Shown: one piece after another, positions 30,857 through 38,856 of the stretch
How the letters are laid out: each line of letters starts with the position of its first letter
Position numbering within the stretch: position 1 is the first letter of the stretch
Source of the DNA: an uncultured Patescibacteria group bacterium
Lineage (GTDB): Bacteria; Patescibacteriota; Patescibacteriia; Veblenbacterales; UBA10138
Direction of reading: 5' to 3'
DNA: 38,856 bases
NCBI GenBank assembly: GCA_937929825.1
Contig: CALFUV010000014.1
Coordinates: forward strand, 1-38,856
The notes under the pieces: model-generated
Database searches by the model: none
What the model saw: the letters and a program-made list of their open reading frames with translations, nothing else
What the model was told of the DNA's origin: nothing
Program-made: the position numbers and the translations under genes

Positions 30857-33466
30857 ATGTATTTGCAAAAGTTGGAAATTCAAGGGTTTAAATCATTTGC
30901 TCAAAAAATAACACTGGAATTTAACCGCCAGTTAACAGCTATTGTGGGGCCAAATGGCTCTGGTAAAAGTAATATAGCCGATGCCGTACGTTGGGTATTG
31001 GGCGAGCAGTCTGTTAAACTATTGCGTGGCAAGCGCGCCGAAGACGTAATTTTTGCCGGTTCTGATTTAAAATCCCGTCTTGGGATGGCTGAGGTATCTT
31101 TGCATCTCAATAATGAAGATGGTCTTGCGCCTGTTGATTTTTCCGAAATAGTCATTACCAGACGGGTTTTTCGTGACGGCCAAAGTGAATATTTATTGAA
31201 CGGTTCGCAAGTTCGTTTGCAGGATATTCAACTACTTTTGGCTAGCGCTAATTTTGGACAAAAAACATACAGTGTCATTGGTCAGGGTATGGTTGATTCG
31301 ATTCTTCTTTCCTCCCCCGCAGAACGTAAAGAATTTTTTGAAGAAGCCACTGGTATAAAGCAGTATCAAATAAAAAGAGAGCAATCCATTGCCAAATTGC
31401 TTGCTACTTATGATAATTTGGAGCAAGCTACTAGTTTATTGCAGGAGATTGAGCCGCGTTTACGCAGTTTAACCCGCCAAGTTAAAAGACTAGAAAGAAG
31501 AGAGGAGATTGAACGTGAATTAAATGAATTACAGAAGGTTTATTATCGTTGGCGTTGGCATGAGTTAGAAAAAAGGCGAGTGGAAGTATTGACTAGAGTT
31601 TCACAACTTAGTGTTTCTTTGCGAAACAAACAGGCTAGTATGAGAATAATTCAAGATAAGTTGGTTGAGTTGGAAAAAAGAAGTAACCAAACATCTAAAT
31701 GGCAGGAGTTGGAATCACGTCAACTTGATTTGCGACAAAAAATAGCGTCATTAGTTCGTCAACAGGCATTGGCACAGGCTAGGATAGAGTTGGGACATAT
31801 AACAAAAGGCAAGGGAGAAATTGCTATTTTACAACAAAGACAGGAAGAAGTGTTGTATGAACTTAAAACCACAATTGATAAAATTACCTTAATTGAACGT
31901 GATATTATTGAGCAACAAAAGCAGTTAAATATTGCTGGGCAAGAGCAAATTAAGGTAACTGCCAGTTTTTCTCGTTTTCAGCTTGGCGGATATCCTTGGT
32001 TGGAACAGGAATTGGAAGTAGTTTTAGGCGAACAAGCTGAGTTTAGACGAGAATTAATGAGCGCTACAGCTTTGGGGCAAGTTAAACAATTAGTCGTTAA
32101 ATTGATGAATTTGGAAGAAAAAATCAAAGTGTTATTAAAAAAGATAAAACAATCAGGTCAAATGTCTTTGGTTGATTTAGATCGTTTAATGAATGAGCGC
32201 GAATCAGCGGTCGCTAGGGTGGTAGAACTTAAAGCTAATTTGAAATCATTGGAAAAAGAACAATTAATGCTCAAGAGCAAACAAGATCAGTTGCAAAAAA
32301 TATTGGAGAGAATAAAGAATGAGCTTGGCAACCAAAAGAATGTGGCTAGTCAGGATAGTAGTAAAATAAATTCTGAGTTGATAAAAACCGAATCAGAACT
32401 GAAATCAGTGATGTTAGAAATAGCTGATTGGCAAAATCAATCTCAGGGCAGAGAGGCAGAGCTTTTTAAACTTCAGCGTGAGCTTAATTCTGCCCGCGAG
32501 GAGGAGCGTCAATTGGAGCAAGATTCACATGAGGCCGACTTAGAATTAACAAGATTGGAAACCAAACTAGAGGATTTGGAAAGGGAAATGGCACAGGAAA
32601 TAACTGCAGAATTAGTAAGGTCTATAAAAGAGTCGGGTGAAGTTAAGATTTTAAATGAAGGTGAAGTTGCTTTGGAGATTCAAAAATTAAAGCATCAATT
32701 GGAATTAACCGGTGGAATTGAGCCAGAGGTAATTAGTGAATATCAACAAACCAAAACCCGTTTTGATTTCCTTTCTGCACAAATGGATGATTTGCGAGCG
32801 GCCGCAGCTAGTTTGGAAAGCATTATTCGTGATTTAGACGTGACTATTGAAAAAAAATTTTTAGCCAGCTTTAAAGATATAAACGAAAAATTTACTCAGT
32901 ATTTTAAAATACTTTTTGGCGGCGGTAAGGCTCAATTAGTTTTACAAAAAGCTGAAATATCAAAAACTAAACCAGCCAATGTTTTAGATGTTGATGATAA
33001 ATTAGAAGATGAATCAGATGATGAAATAATGCCTAGGGCTAAAGAAAAATTTATAGCCGCCGAGAAAATAAGATCATCTCTTTTTTCCGGCGTGGAGATA
33101 AGTGCCACACCGCCCGGCAAAAAATTATCTTCCATTACTGCGCTTTCCGGTGGCGAAAAGGCTTTAACTTCAATTGCTTTAATATGTGCCATTATATCTC
33201 ATAACCCCTCGCCTTTTGTAGTATTAGATGAAGTTGATGCGGCTTTAGATGAAGCTAATAGCGAGCGTTATGCTGCTATTTTAGATAGTTTGATGGATAG
33301 GACTCAATTTATAACCATTACTCATAATCGAGCTACTATGCGTCGGGCTAATATTCTTTATGGAGTAACCATGGGCGAGGACGGCGTTTCTAAATTATTA
33401 TCCGTTAAGTTTGATGAAGCTGATGAATTAGCGGCTACCAAAAGCAATAGTAAAGTTAAGTTATAA
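30857..33466 (+). CDS. smc: SMC chromosome-partition ATPase, short, no clear hinge
   Basis: ABC-type ATPase for chromosome compaction and segregation. At 869 aa it is about 300 shorter than usual bacterial SMC (about 1150-1200). The head is complete: Walker A GPNGSGKSNIADAVRW (about 33-48), Q-loop in YSVIGQGMVDSIL, signature ALSGGEKALTSIALI and Walker B PFVVLDEVDAALDEAN near the C-terminus, with a His in ITHNRATM. Between them is coiled coil (about 170-650). I find no hinge-domain motif of the GxxGxVxDLI type; the middle holds only a short non-coil stretch (SFSRFQLGGYPWLEQELEVV). An acidic insertion lies before the signature (DVDDKLEDESDDE). No scpA/scpB is seen here. Confidence 0.9.
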   Translation: MYLQKLEIQGFKSFAQKITLEFNRQLTAIVGPNGSGKSNIADAVRWVLGEQSVKLLRGKRAEDVIFAGSDLKSRLGMAEVSLHLNNEDGLAPVDFSEIVITRRVFRDGQSEYLLNGSQVRLQDIQLLLASANFGQKTYSVIGQGMVDSILLSSPAERKEFFEEATGIKQYQIKREQSIAKLLATYDNLEQATSLLQEIEPRLRSLTRQVKRLERREEIERELNELQKVYYRWRWHELEKRRVEVLTRVSQLSVSLRNKQASMRIIQDKLVELEKRSNQTSKWQELESRQLDLRQKIASLVRQQALAQARIELGHITKGKGEIAILQQRQEEVLYELKTTIDKITLIERDIIEQQKQLNIAGQEQIKVTASFSRFQLGGYPWLEQELEVVLGEQAEFRRELMSATALGQVKQLVVKLMNLEEKIKVLLKKIKQSGQMSLVDLDRLMNERESAVARVVELKANLKSLEKEQLMLKSKQDQLQKILERIKNELGNQKNVASQDSSKINSELIKTESELKSVMLEIADWQNQSQGREAELFKLQRELNSAREEERQLEQDSHEADLELTRLETKLEDLEREMAQEITAELVRSIKESGEVKILNEGEVALEIQKLKHQLELTGGIEPEVISEYQQTKTRFDFLSAQMDDLRAAAASLESIIRDLDVTIEKKFLASFKDINEKFTQYFKILFGGGKAQLVLQKAEISKTKPANVLDVDDKLEDESDDEIMPRAKEKFIAAEKIRSSLFSGVEISATPPGKKLSSITALSGGEKALTSIALICAIISHNPSPFVVLDEVDAALDEANSERYAAILDSLMDRTQFITITHNRATMRRANILYGVTMGEDGVSKLLSVKFDEADELAATKSNSKVKL

Positions 33467-33583
33467 ATATCATTTATGATATTTTCAGAATTTTTATAAC
33501 CAAGGAAAGGATGTGGAGATTTAAGTTTGAGTAGTCCAAGCATACTCAAGGGGATACCTTAAGAAAAGATATATTAATTAGTC

Positions 33584-33612
33584 TTGACGTCAGAGAAATT
33601 ATTAGTTATCAT
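33584..33612 (+). promoter_or_regulatory. Promoter for rpsP
   Basis: TTGACG (33584-33589), 17 bp, TATCAT (33607-33612); start near 33619, about 57 nt before the ATG at 33676. Confidence 0.65.
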
Positions 33613-33675
33613 TATTCTGCTTAATTGTTTTATTAATTGTTACTTAAATTAATTACTCATTTATATTTCTATATT

Positions 33676-34008
33676 ATGTTAATGATTCGTTTAGCTCGTA
33701 CTGGCAAAACCAAGAAGGCTTATTTTCGGGTGATTGTTTCCGAAAAAACCAAAGATACTCACGGTGATTATCTTGAAGTTTTGGGACATGTTGATCCGCA
33801 TACTGAACCTCGTCAGGTGGTGCTTAAAGCTGATCGAATAAAGCATTGGTTATCAAAAGGTGCTAAAACCTCGGCTTCAGTTCACAACATGTTAGTGGAA
33901 AATGGAGTGATATCAGGCGAGAAAATACGAGTTTGGAAACCAAAGAAAAAAGAAGGAGCAGAGAATAAAACTGAAGAAAATACGCCTGCCGAAATGCCGG
34001 TTAGTTAA
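33676..34008 (+). CDS. rpsP: 30S ribosomal protein S16
   Basis: Small-subunit assembly protein. The 110-aa product from the ATG at 33676 has the family start MLMIRLARTGKTKKAYFRVIVSE and the DGDYLEVLGHVDP-like segment (here HGDYLEVLGHVDPHTEP), then LKADRIKHWLSKGAKTSASVHNML. The last 20 residues are Glu/Lys-rich. In-frame codons upstream (from 33637) are rejected because S16 begins this way in most bacteria. In E. coli the order is rpsP-rimM-trmD-rplS; here it is rpsP-khpA-trmD, rimM is not present, and rplS is at 844-1194. Confidence 0.93.
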   Translation: MLMIRLARTGKTKKAYFRVIVSEKTKDTHGDYLEVLGHVDPHTEPRQVVLKADRIKHWLSKGAKTSASVHNMLVENGVISGEKIRVWKPKKKEGAENKTEENTPAEMPVS

Positions 34009-34025
34009 ATAATCTTTTTTAAGAT

Positions 34026-34047
34026 ATCCTGCGAATGTGGGATTTTT
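34026..34047 (+). terminator. Terminator after rpsP
   Basis: ATCCTGC and GTGGGAT (two G-T pairs) form a 7-bp stem with GAAT loop, followed by TTTTT. Confidence 0.55.
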
Positions 34048-34363
34048 GAAATAAATAACACGGTGAATTTACGGTTAAAGATCTCATGTCAATTTAGAAA
34101 AATTTTTAACAAAAATAATCACTTAAATTTAACAAGCTTTATATATTATATTGATATTTAGAGGACTGAAAAGATTCTTAGCCAATCCGGCTAAAAGATA
34201 AAAAATTGATTTACTGGAATTATTATTAAAGTTTAACTAAAATTAGCTCGATTTTAGTTACTTGGTGAGAAAATAATCATATTTCGAGCTTCTAGTGGTA
34301 ATAAAGGCTCTATTATTTAGTATATTTTCATGTCATGTAAGGAGTTTTGTTGAAACACAGGGC
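34048..34363 (+). other. Gene-free AT-rich stretch between rpsP and khpA
   Basis: I see no supported ORF on either strand. It holds a small hairpin TTAGCC/GGCTAA (34178-34194). The sequence is AT-rich and has no tandem repeat. The khpA promoter begins at 34364. Confidence 0.5.
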
Positions 34364-34392
34364 TTGCTTTTTAAGCATAAAGGCTTTATAAT
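34364..34392 (+). promoter_or_regulatory. Promoter for khpA
   Basis: TTGCTT (34364-34369), 17 bp, TATAAT (34387-34392), start near 34399. This leaves a leader of about 150 nt before the ATG at 34551, long for these genes; it holds no Shine-Dalgarno near the start. Confidence 0.65.
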
Positions 34393-34550
34393 TAGTAACG
34401 TAACTCTTTTTAACAATTTTTGAAGATATTTAGGAGAATATTGTACGGCAGTAAAGGTCGAACAGCCAAGCAATTAATCCAATAAATAACTTACTAATTG
34501 TTTTTAGAGTTAAAGCACTTTATTAATTTTTTATAATTTACTGTAACGAT

Positions 34551-34898
34551 ATGGCAGATGAGTCACATAAGGATCAGCAGTTCATTGACTACGTCGTGAA
34601 AGCGCTGGTCGATCATCCCGAAAGCGTCAAGACCGAAAGAACGGTTGACGAAATGGGGGTTCTAATTACACTATATGTTAATCCCGAGGATATGGGCCAA
34701 GTAATTGGTCGCCAGGGGCAAACAGCTCGCAGTTTGCGCACTCTGTTGCGTGTAGTGGGCGCTAAGAATAATGCCCGGGTTAATTTGAAGATATATGAGC
34801 CAGAAGGTGCTCAACGACCCAAGCGTTCTCGAGAAGAGCGTGAGGCTATGAATGGAACCGCCTCTGATACCTCGATTGTGGACGATCTTAAAATATAA
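34551..34898 (+). CDS. khpA: KH-domain RNA-binding protein KhpA
   Basis: Small KH-domain protein (YlqC type) that binds RNA, often with the Jag/KhpB partner, and affects cell division and small-RNA activity in Firmicutes. The 115-aa protein has the KH core with GxxG: DMGQVIGRQGQTARSLRTLLRVVGAKNNARVNLKIYEPEG. The first 40 residues (DESHKDQQFIDYVVKALVDHPESV) match the usual start. khpA often lies between rpsP and trmD or rimM in bacteria, as here. The first 100 bases of the gene are more GC-rich than its surroundings. It ends with a strong terminator (34909-34938). Confidence 0.92.
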   Translation: MADESHKDQQFIDYVVKALVDHPESVKTERTVDEMGVLITLYVNPEDMGQVIGRQGQTARSLRTLLRVVGAKNNARVNLKIYEPEGAQRPKRSREEREAMNGTASDTSIVDDLKI

Positions 34899-34908
34899 AA
34901 TTTATTTC

Positions 34909-34938
34909 AAACTACCCCGCTTGATTGCGGGGTAGTTT
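34909..34938 (+). terminator. Strong intrinsic terminator after khpA
   Basis: AAACTACCCCGC and GCGGGGTAGTTT form a perfect 12-bp stem with a TTGATT loop, followed by GCTTTT. trmD, 38 bp on, should then have its own promoter or partial readthrough. Confidence 0.9.
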
Positions 34939-34975
34939 GCTTTTAGAGAGATATTAAGTTACTATTTATTCGTTT

Positions 34976-35647
34976 ATGAAAAGGTTTGATATTATCACCA
35001 TTTTTCCTCATTCACTTGATTCTTATTTTGGTACCAGTATTTTAAAACGTGCGCAAGACAAGAAGATTATTAAAATTCAGATGCACGATTTACGAAAATG
35101 GTCGCATAATAAATGGGGTAAAATTGACGATAAACCATATGGTGGTGGTGTGGGTATGGTGATGTTAGCTGAACCAATTTTAAGGGCAATTCAGGTTATT
35201 AAAAAAGGTAAAAGGGCGCGAGTAATATTATTAGCCGCCAATGGCAAACAATTTAAACAAAAAGATGCTCTGAGGTTAGCTAAGTATAATCAGTTGATAT
35301 TTATTTGTGGCCGGTATGAGGGTGTGGATGCGCGTGTAGAAAAGTTTATAGATGAAAAAATATCAGTCGGGCCTTATGTTATGACCGGTGGCGAACTAGC
35401 GGCGGGTATTATTATTGATGTTGTTTCTAGACTTGTTAGAGGTGTGGTTGGCAAGCAGGAGTCAGTTATCAACGAGTCTTATAGCATTGAAGGTTATTTA
35501 GAGCATGATCATTATACTCGGCCGGAAGTATTAGTTTGGCAGGGTAAAAAATATCGAGTGCCAAAAGTATTATTAGAAGGGCATCATATGAAGATAAAGG
35601 AGTGGCGAGATAAAAAATCAAAAGTAAAAAATAGGAATGCTATTTAG
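34976..35647 (+). CDS. trmD: tRNA (guanine-N1-)-methyltransferase TrmD
   Basis: Methylates G37 of tRNAs with a G36 (m1G37), which prevents frameshifts. The 223-aa protein starts MKRFDIITIFPHSLDSYF and has the SAM-binding trefoil knot: DKPYGGGVGMVM, LIFICGRYEGVDARVEKF and VGPYVMTGGELAAGIIID. The C-terminal tRNA-binding part (HYTRPEVLVWQGKKYRVPKVLLEGHHMKIKEWR) is complete. Its stop codon lies inside the terminator at 35633-35654. Confidence 0.95.
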   Translation: MKRFDIITIFPHSLDSYFGTSILKRAQDKKIIKIQMHDLRKWSHNKWGKIDDKPYGGGVGMVMLAEPILRAIQVIKKGKRARVILLAANGKQFKQKDALRLAKYNQLIFICGRYEGVDARVEKFIDEKISVGPYVMTGGELAAGIIIDVVSRLVRGVVGKQESVINESYSIEGYLEHDHYTRPEVLVWQGKKYRVPKVLLEGHHMKIKEWRDKKSKVKNRNAI

Positions 35648-35654
35648 CATTCCT
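35633..35654. terminator. Bidirectional terminator between trmD and the 136-aa gene
   Basis: AGGAATGCTA and TAGCATTCCT form a perfect 10-bp stem with a 2-nt loop; the trmD stop TAG is part of it. On the minus strand ATTTTTTACTTTT follows, a good T-run for the gene at 35655-36065; on the plus strand the tail is TTAATTAA. Confidence 0.85.
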
Positions 35655-36065
35655 TTAATTAATCAATTCTGATTTGATGAATTTATTTATTATTTTTTCA
35701 TCCAAATCCCCAGAGGGTGCAAGTTTATATTCCTTGGTCTTATTTGTGAAATTAAATTTTATTACCCGATCAATTACTTCAGGATAATAAAAAATAAGAT
35801 TATCAGGCACCCAGTTGCCGATTAATTTTTTCAATCTTATCCGTAGATGGCATTTTGGAGGCCAACCAGTTGGTTTTATTTTTATCAATATTTCATGATT
35901 TCCCGTGGTGTCTTTTTTTTCAGTTATTATTTCGCCAGTAAAGGCGTTTATATCAGGGATAGAATTTAATCGGATATGACCATACTCCAAAAGAAATATT
36001 TTGAATGTATGAACTATAGCACTCAAAATAAAGTCAAGTTCATGAATTTCAAAAATTTTTTTCAT
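35655..36065 (-). CDS. Hypothetical protein (136 aa)
   Basis: Unknown family. The protein starts MKKIFEIHELDFILSAIVHTF and continues with polar segments such as INAFTGEIITEKKDTTGNHEILIKI and TGWPPKCHLRIRLKKLIGNWVPDNLIFYYPEVIDRVIKF; beta-strand-rich, no membrane helix or catalytic motif that I can name. An AGGAG lies 6 nt before the ATG, and TTGACT-N16-TATAGT precedes it (36187-36160). It is a single-gene unit placed between trmD and the rRNA locus. Confidence 0.75.
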   Translation of the reverse strand: MKKIFEIHELDFILSAIVHTFKIFLLEYGHIRLNSIPDINAFTGEIITEKKDTTGNHEILIKIKPTGWPPKCHLRIRLKKLIGNWVPDNLIFYYPEVIDRVIKFNFTNKTKEYKLAPSGDLDEKIINKFIKSELIN

Positions 36066-36159
36066 TTTATACTCCTTTTAGCACTTTGTGTGCCAATGAT
36101 GTTTGTTTAACATTTCCACTCTGGCGGTGGCTTTTTAAAAGGACATTTTATACGCACTG

Positions 36160-36187
36160 ACTATAGCAGATTTTATAGAATAGTCAA
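36160..36187 (-). promoter_or_regulatory. Promoter for the 136-aa gene
   Basis: Minus strand TTGACT (36187-36182), 16 bp, TATAGT (36165-36160); start near 36153. Confidence 0.75.
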
Positions 36188-36255
36188 AAAGTGGTGTTAG
36201 GCAAAAGGTTAAATCTTTACTAATTTTAGTTAGATATTAATTTATTAAGATAGAC

Positions 36256-36284
36256 TTGACAAATATCTTATAGGCAGGTACACT
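36256..36284 (+). promoter_or_regulatory. Promoter for the 16S rRNA gene
   Basis: TTGACA (36256-36261), exactly 17 bp, TACACT (36279-36284); start near 36291. The leader to 16S is about 320 nt. Confidence 0.7.
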
Positions 36285-36367
36285 AATCTTGCTTAATTAA
36301 TAACCCTTTAAAACCGGCCAAATTCTTCTCTGTTAGAAACCCCTTGAAATATAAGGGGAAATAAGGA

Positions 36368-36430
36368 GCAGAAAAAACAGTGGTACTTCTTCCGCTAGGC
36401 GGGATTAACGAGTATCTCTGTTTTTTCTGC
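36368..36430 (+). other. Leader hairpin of the rRNA transcript
   Basis: GCAGAAAAAACAG and CTGTTTTTTCTGC form a 13-bp stem over a 37-nt loop that itself holds CCGC/GCGG pairing. It lies in the transcribed leader, 75 nt downstream of the predicted start. It may help antitermination, processing or an RNA-protein interaction; its role is not known. Confidence 0.6.
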
Positions 36431-36478
36431 GCTCAATAATATAAATTATTAAAAGAGTGTCGAAAAAAGTTGTACATT

Positions 36479-36501
36479 AACAAAGTGATAGGAAAAGCCA
36501 G
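36479..36501 (+). other. 5' strand of pre-16S processing stem
   Basis: AACAAAGTGA-t-AGGAAAAG-CCAG pairs with 38225-38248 over 22 bp with one mismatch and a one-base bulge. Such flanking stems are cut by RNase III; rnc is at 30133-30828. Confidence 0.85.
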
Positions 36502-36611
36502 ACTGTCAATTTTGTTTTATGTGTCCAAAGCATAAACACCTAGACTTCCTGATTTATTTCGGGATCCACCCGCTAGGTTAAATAAGTGGTGGCTGAAGAG
36601 CTATCTTCAAA

Positions 36612-38122
<1,511 letters not shown>

Positions 38123-38224
38123 TCTAGGGAGTAAAAACCTTAGGGTGATACATTCTACCAAAAGATTTATCTGGCGATGTAAATGTATTGCTATTTTTTG
38201 GTCGAGTTCTAAATTTTTAGAACG

Positions 38225-38248
38225 CTGGTCTTTTCCTCTCACTTTGTT
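38225..38248 (+). other. 3' strand of pre-16S processing stem
   Basis: CTGG-t-CTTTTCCT-c-TCACTTTGTT pairs with 36479-36501, enclosing 16S. It starts about 100 nt after the mature 3' end. Confidence 0.85.
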
Positions 38249-38256
38249 AGTGGACA

Positions 38257-38282
38257 AAAACCTCCTCCCAAAAGGAGGTTTT
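38257..38282 (+). terminator. Terminator-like hairpin between 16S and tRNA-Ile
   Basis: AAAACCTCC and GGAGGTTTT form a 9-bp stem with an 8-nt loop; the T-run is the end of the stem itself, followed by A residues. Its position after the processing stem suggests that most 16S transcripts end here. Confidence 0.65.
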
Positions 38283-38359
38283 AAAATAGTTTTTTCTGGC
38301 GGCAGTCAAGCTTGATTTTCATAATAATATCTGTTAAGCTATGGTGGTAAATTTATACA

Positions 38360-38436
38360 GGGCGTGTAGCTCAGTTAGTTAGAGCACTTCACTGATAATG
38401 AAGAGGTCCTTGGTGCAATTCCAAGCACGCCCACCA
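38360..38436 (+). tRNA. tRNA-Ile (anticodon GAU), with unusual positions 18 and 55
   Basis: Cloverleaf: acceptor GGGCGTG/CACGCCC, anticodon stem CTTCA/TGAAG with loop CTGATAA (anticodon GAT), discriminator A, encoded CCA. The D-loop reads AGTTAGTTA, so the usual G18 is A (G19 kept), and the T-loop reads TGCAATT, so U55 is G (C56 kept). The stems are fully paired, so this is not a decayed tRNA. tRNA-Ile(GAU) is the typical tRNA of 16S-23S spacers, but no 23S follows within the window. Confidence 0.93.
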
Positions 38437-38555
38437 GAAACTATTTGAGTGGTTTTTAATTTTTTATAGTTTATTTATTGTTTTGACAATATATAAAATA
38501 AGATATCTTAAAATTATTATAAAAAAATAATTTAAAACAAAATAAGGAGTTAAAC

Positions 38556-38828
38556 TTGAGAACTGAATTTTTTAAACTATCTCCAGATGAGATAAATGAT
38601 TTAGACAAACAAAAATTCAATGACGACCAAGAGGCTGAATTTATGATGCAAAAAGCCAGAGTTTTCAACGAAAAGTCACGTTTAGTGATGGATATGTTCT
38701 GGGCATCAATTAAGGAAATTTATCGACTTTAGGATAAGCCCAGTGTGGGGATTAGAAAAGGATGGATAATTGTTTGGTCAGAACCAGATCCACCTAATAT
38801 ATTAGATATATTAGGAAATATTATTTAA
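38556..38828 (+). pseudogene. Small hypothetical ORF with in-frame TAG (58 codons, then 31)
   Basis: A TTG at 38556 has AGGAG 6 nt upstream. It opens a 58-codon frame ending in TAG at 38730: (M)RTEFFKLSPDEINDLDK, then QKARVFNEKSRLVMDMFWAS, ending IKEIYRL. In the same frame the sequence goes on for 31 codons (DKPSVGIRKGWIIVWSEPDP, then PNILDILGNII) to TAA at 38826, and that tail looks like real protein. Either the gene is 58 aa, or it is a 90-codon gene interrupted by an amber stop, or TAG is read through. No family is recognised. A TTGACA lies at about 38484, but a -10 at good spacing is not clear. Confidence 0.55.
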
Positions 38829-38856
38829 GTAGAATAATTTATTTATATTTATACCT

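Overview
The window looks like a chromosomal segment of a Candidate Phyla Radiation (Patescibacteria) bacterium, probably from the Parcubacteria side, with the standard genetic code (TGA ends several genes). Reasons: AT-rich compact gene order, very short housekeeping proteins (IF-2 of 662 aa, SMC of 869 aa, ValRS without the C-terminal coiled coil), paired DHH phosphoesterases, a palindrome-associated PaaX/Cas2-like gene, and a 16S rRNA with the 505/526 U-A variant (GCAGCAGCGG instead of GCAGCCGCGG). The lineage is inferred; no database search was possible.

Layout. 1-631: 3' part of an ABC transporter ATPase. 692-6630 (minus strand): tRNA-Leu(GAG), rplS, gmk, an RluD-type pseudouridine synthase, cca, an ArsR-like regulator bracketed by two TTTCGCGCGAAA palindromes (one a perfect 46-bp palindrome), tRNA-Val(GAC), tRNA-Ile(UAU), and a catalytically degenerate DHH protein. 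6714-18150 (plus): infB-rbfA, an NrnA-like DHH protein, clpP, rny-ymdB, hup, then a T-box-controlled operon of valS, a small kinase-like gene and a 72-aa protein. 18153-24244 (minus): rpsA with a structured leader, ftsH, a polytopic membrane protein, and pilB. 24285-27689 (plus): MBL-fold hydrolase, small membrane protein, gyrA. 27716-29099 (minus): a PaaX/Cas2-like gene bracketed by hairpin palindromes, and a separate unit with a strong promoter, a roughly 140-nt structured RNA, a 70-codon membrane ORF apparently starting at ATA, and a terminator. 29173-35654 (plus): rpmF, nusB, rnc, smc, rpsP, khpA, trmD. 35655-36187 (minus): an unknown 136-aa protein. 36256-38828 (plus): rRNA promoter and leader, 16S rRNA with its processing stem, a terminator, tRNA-Ile(GAU), and a small gene with an in-frame TAG. 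No 23S rRNA follows.

Most genes serve translation (L19, L32, S1-like, S16, IF-2, RbfA, NusB, RNase III, TrmD, KhpA, ValRS, CCA enzyme, 16S, tRNAs), RNA and protein turnover (RNase Y, ClpP, FtsH, NrnA) and chromosome maintenance (GyrA, SMC, HU). The most unusual items are a complete histidine-phosphatase domain inserted inside the zinc knuckle of ValRS, in an operon with a kinase-like protein under a valine T-box; the palindrome-bracketed regulator genes; the structured RNA and hidden membrane ORF at 28.5-29.1 kb; an SMC without a recognisable hinge; and a tRNA-Ile(GAU) in which both partners of the 18-55 tertiary pair are changed.
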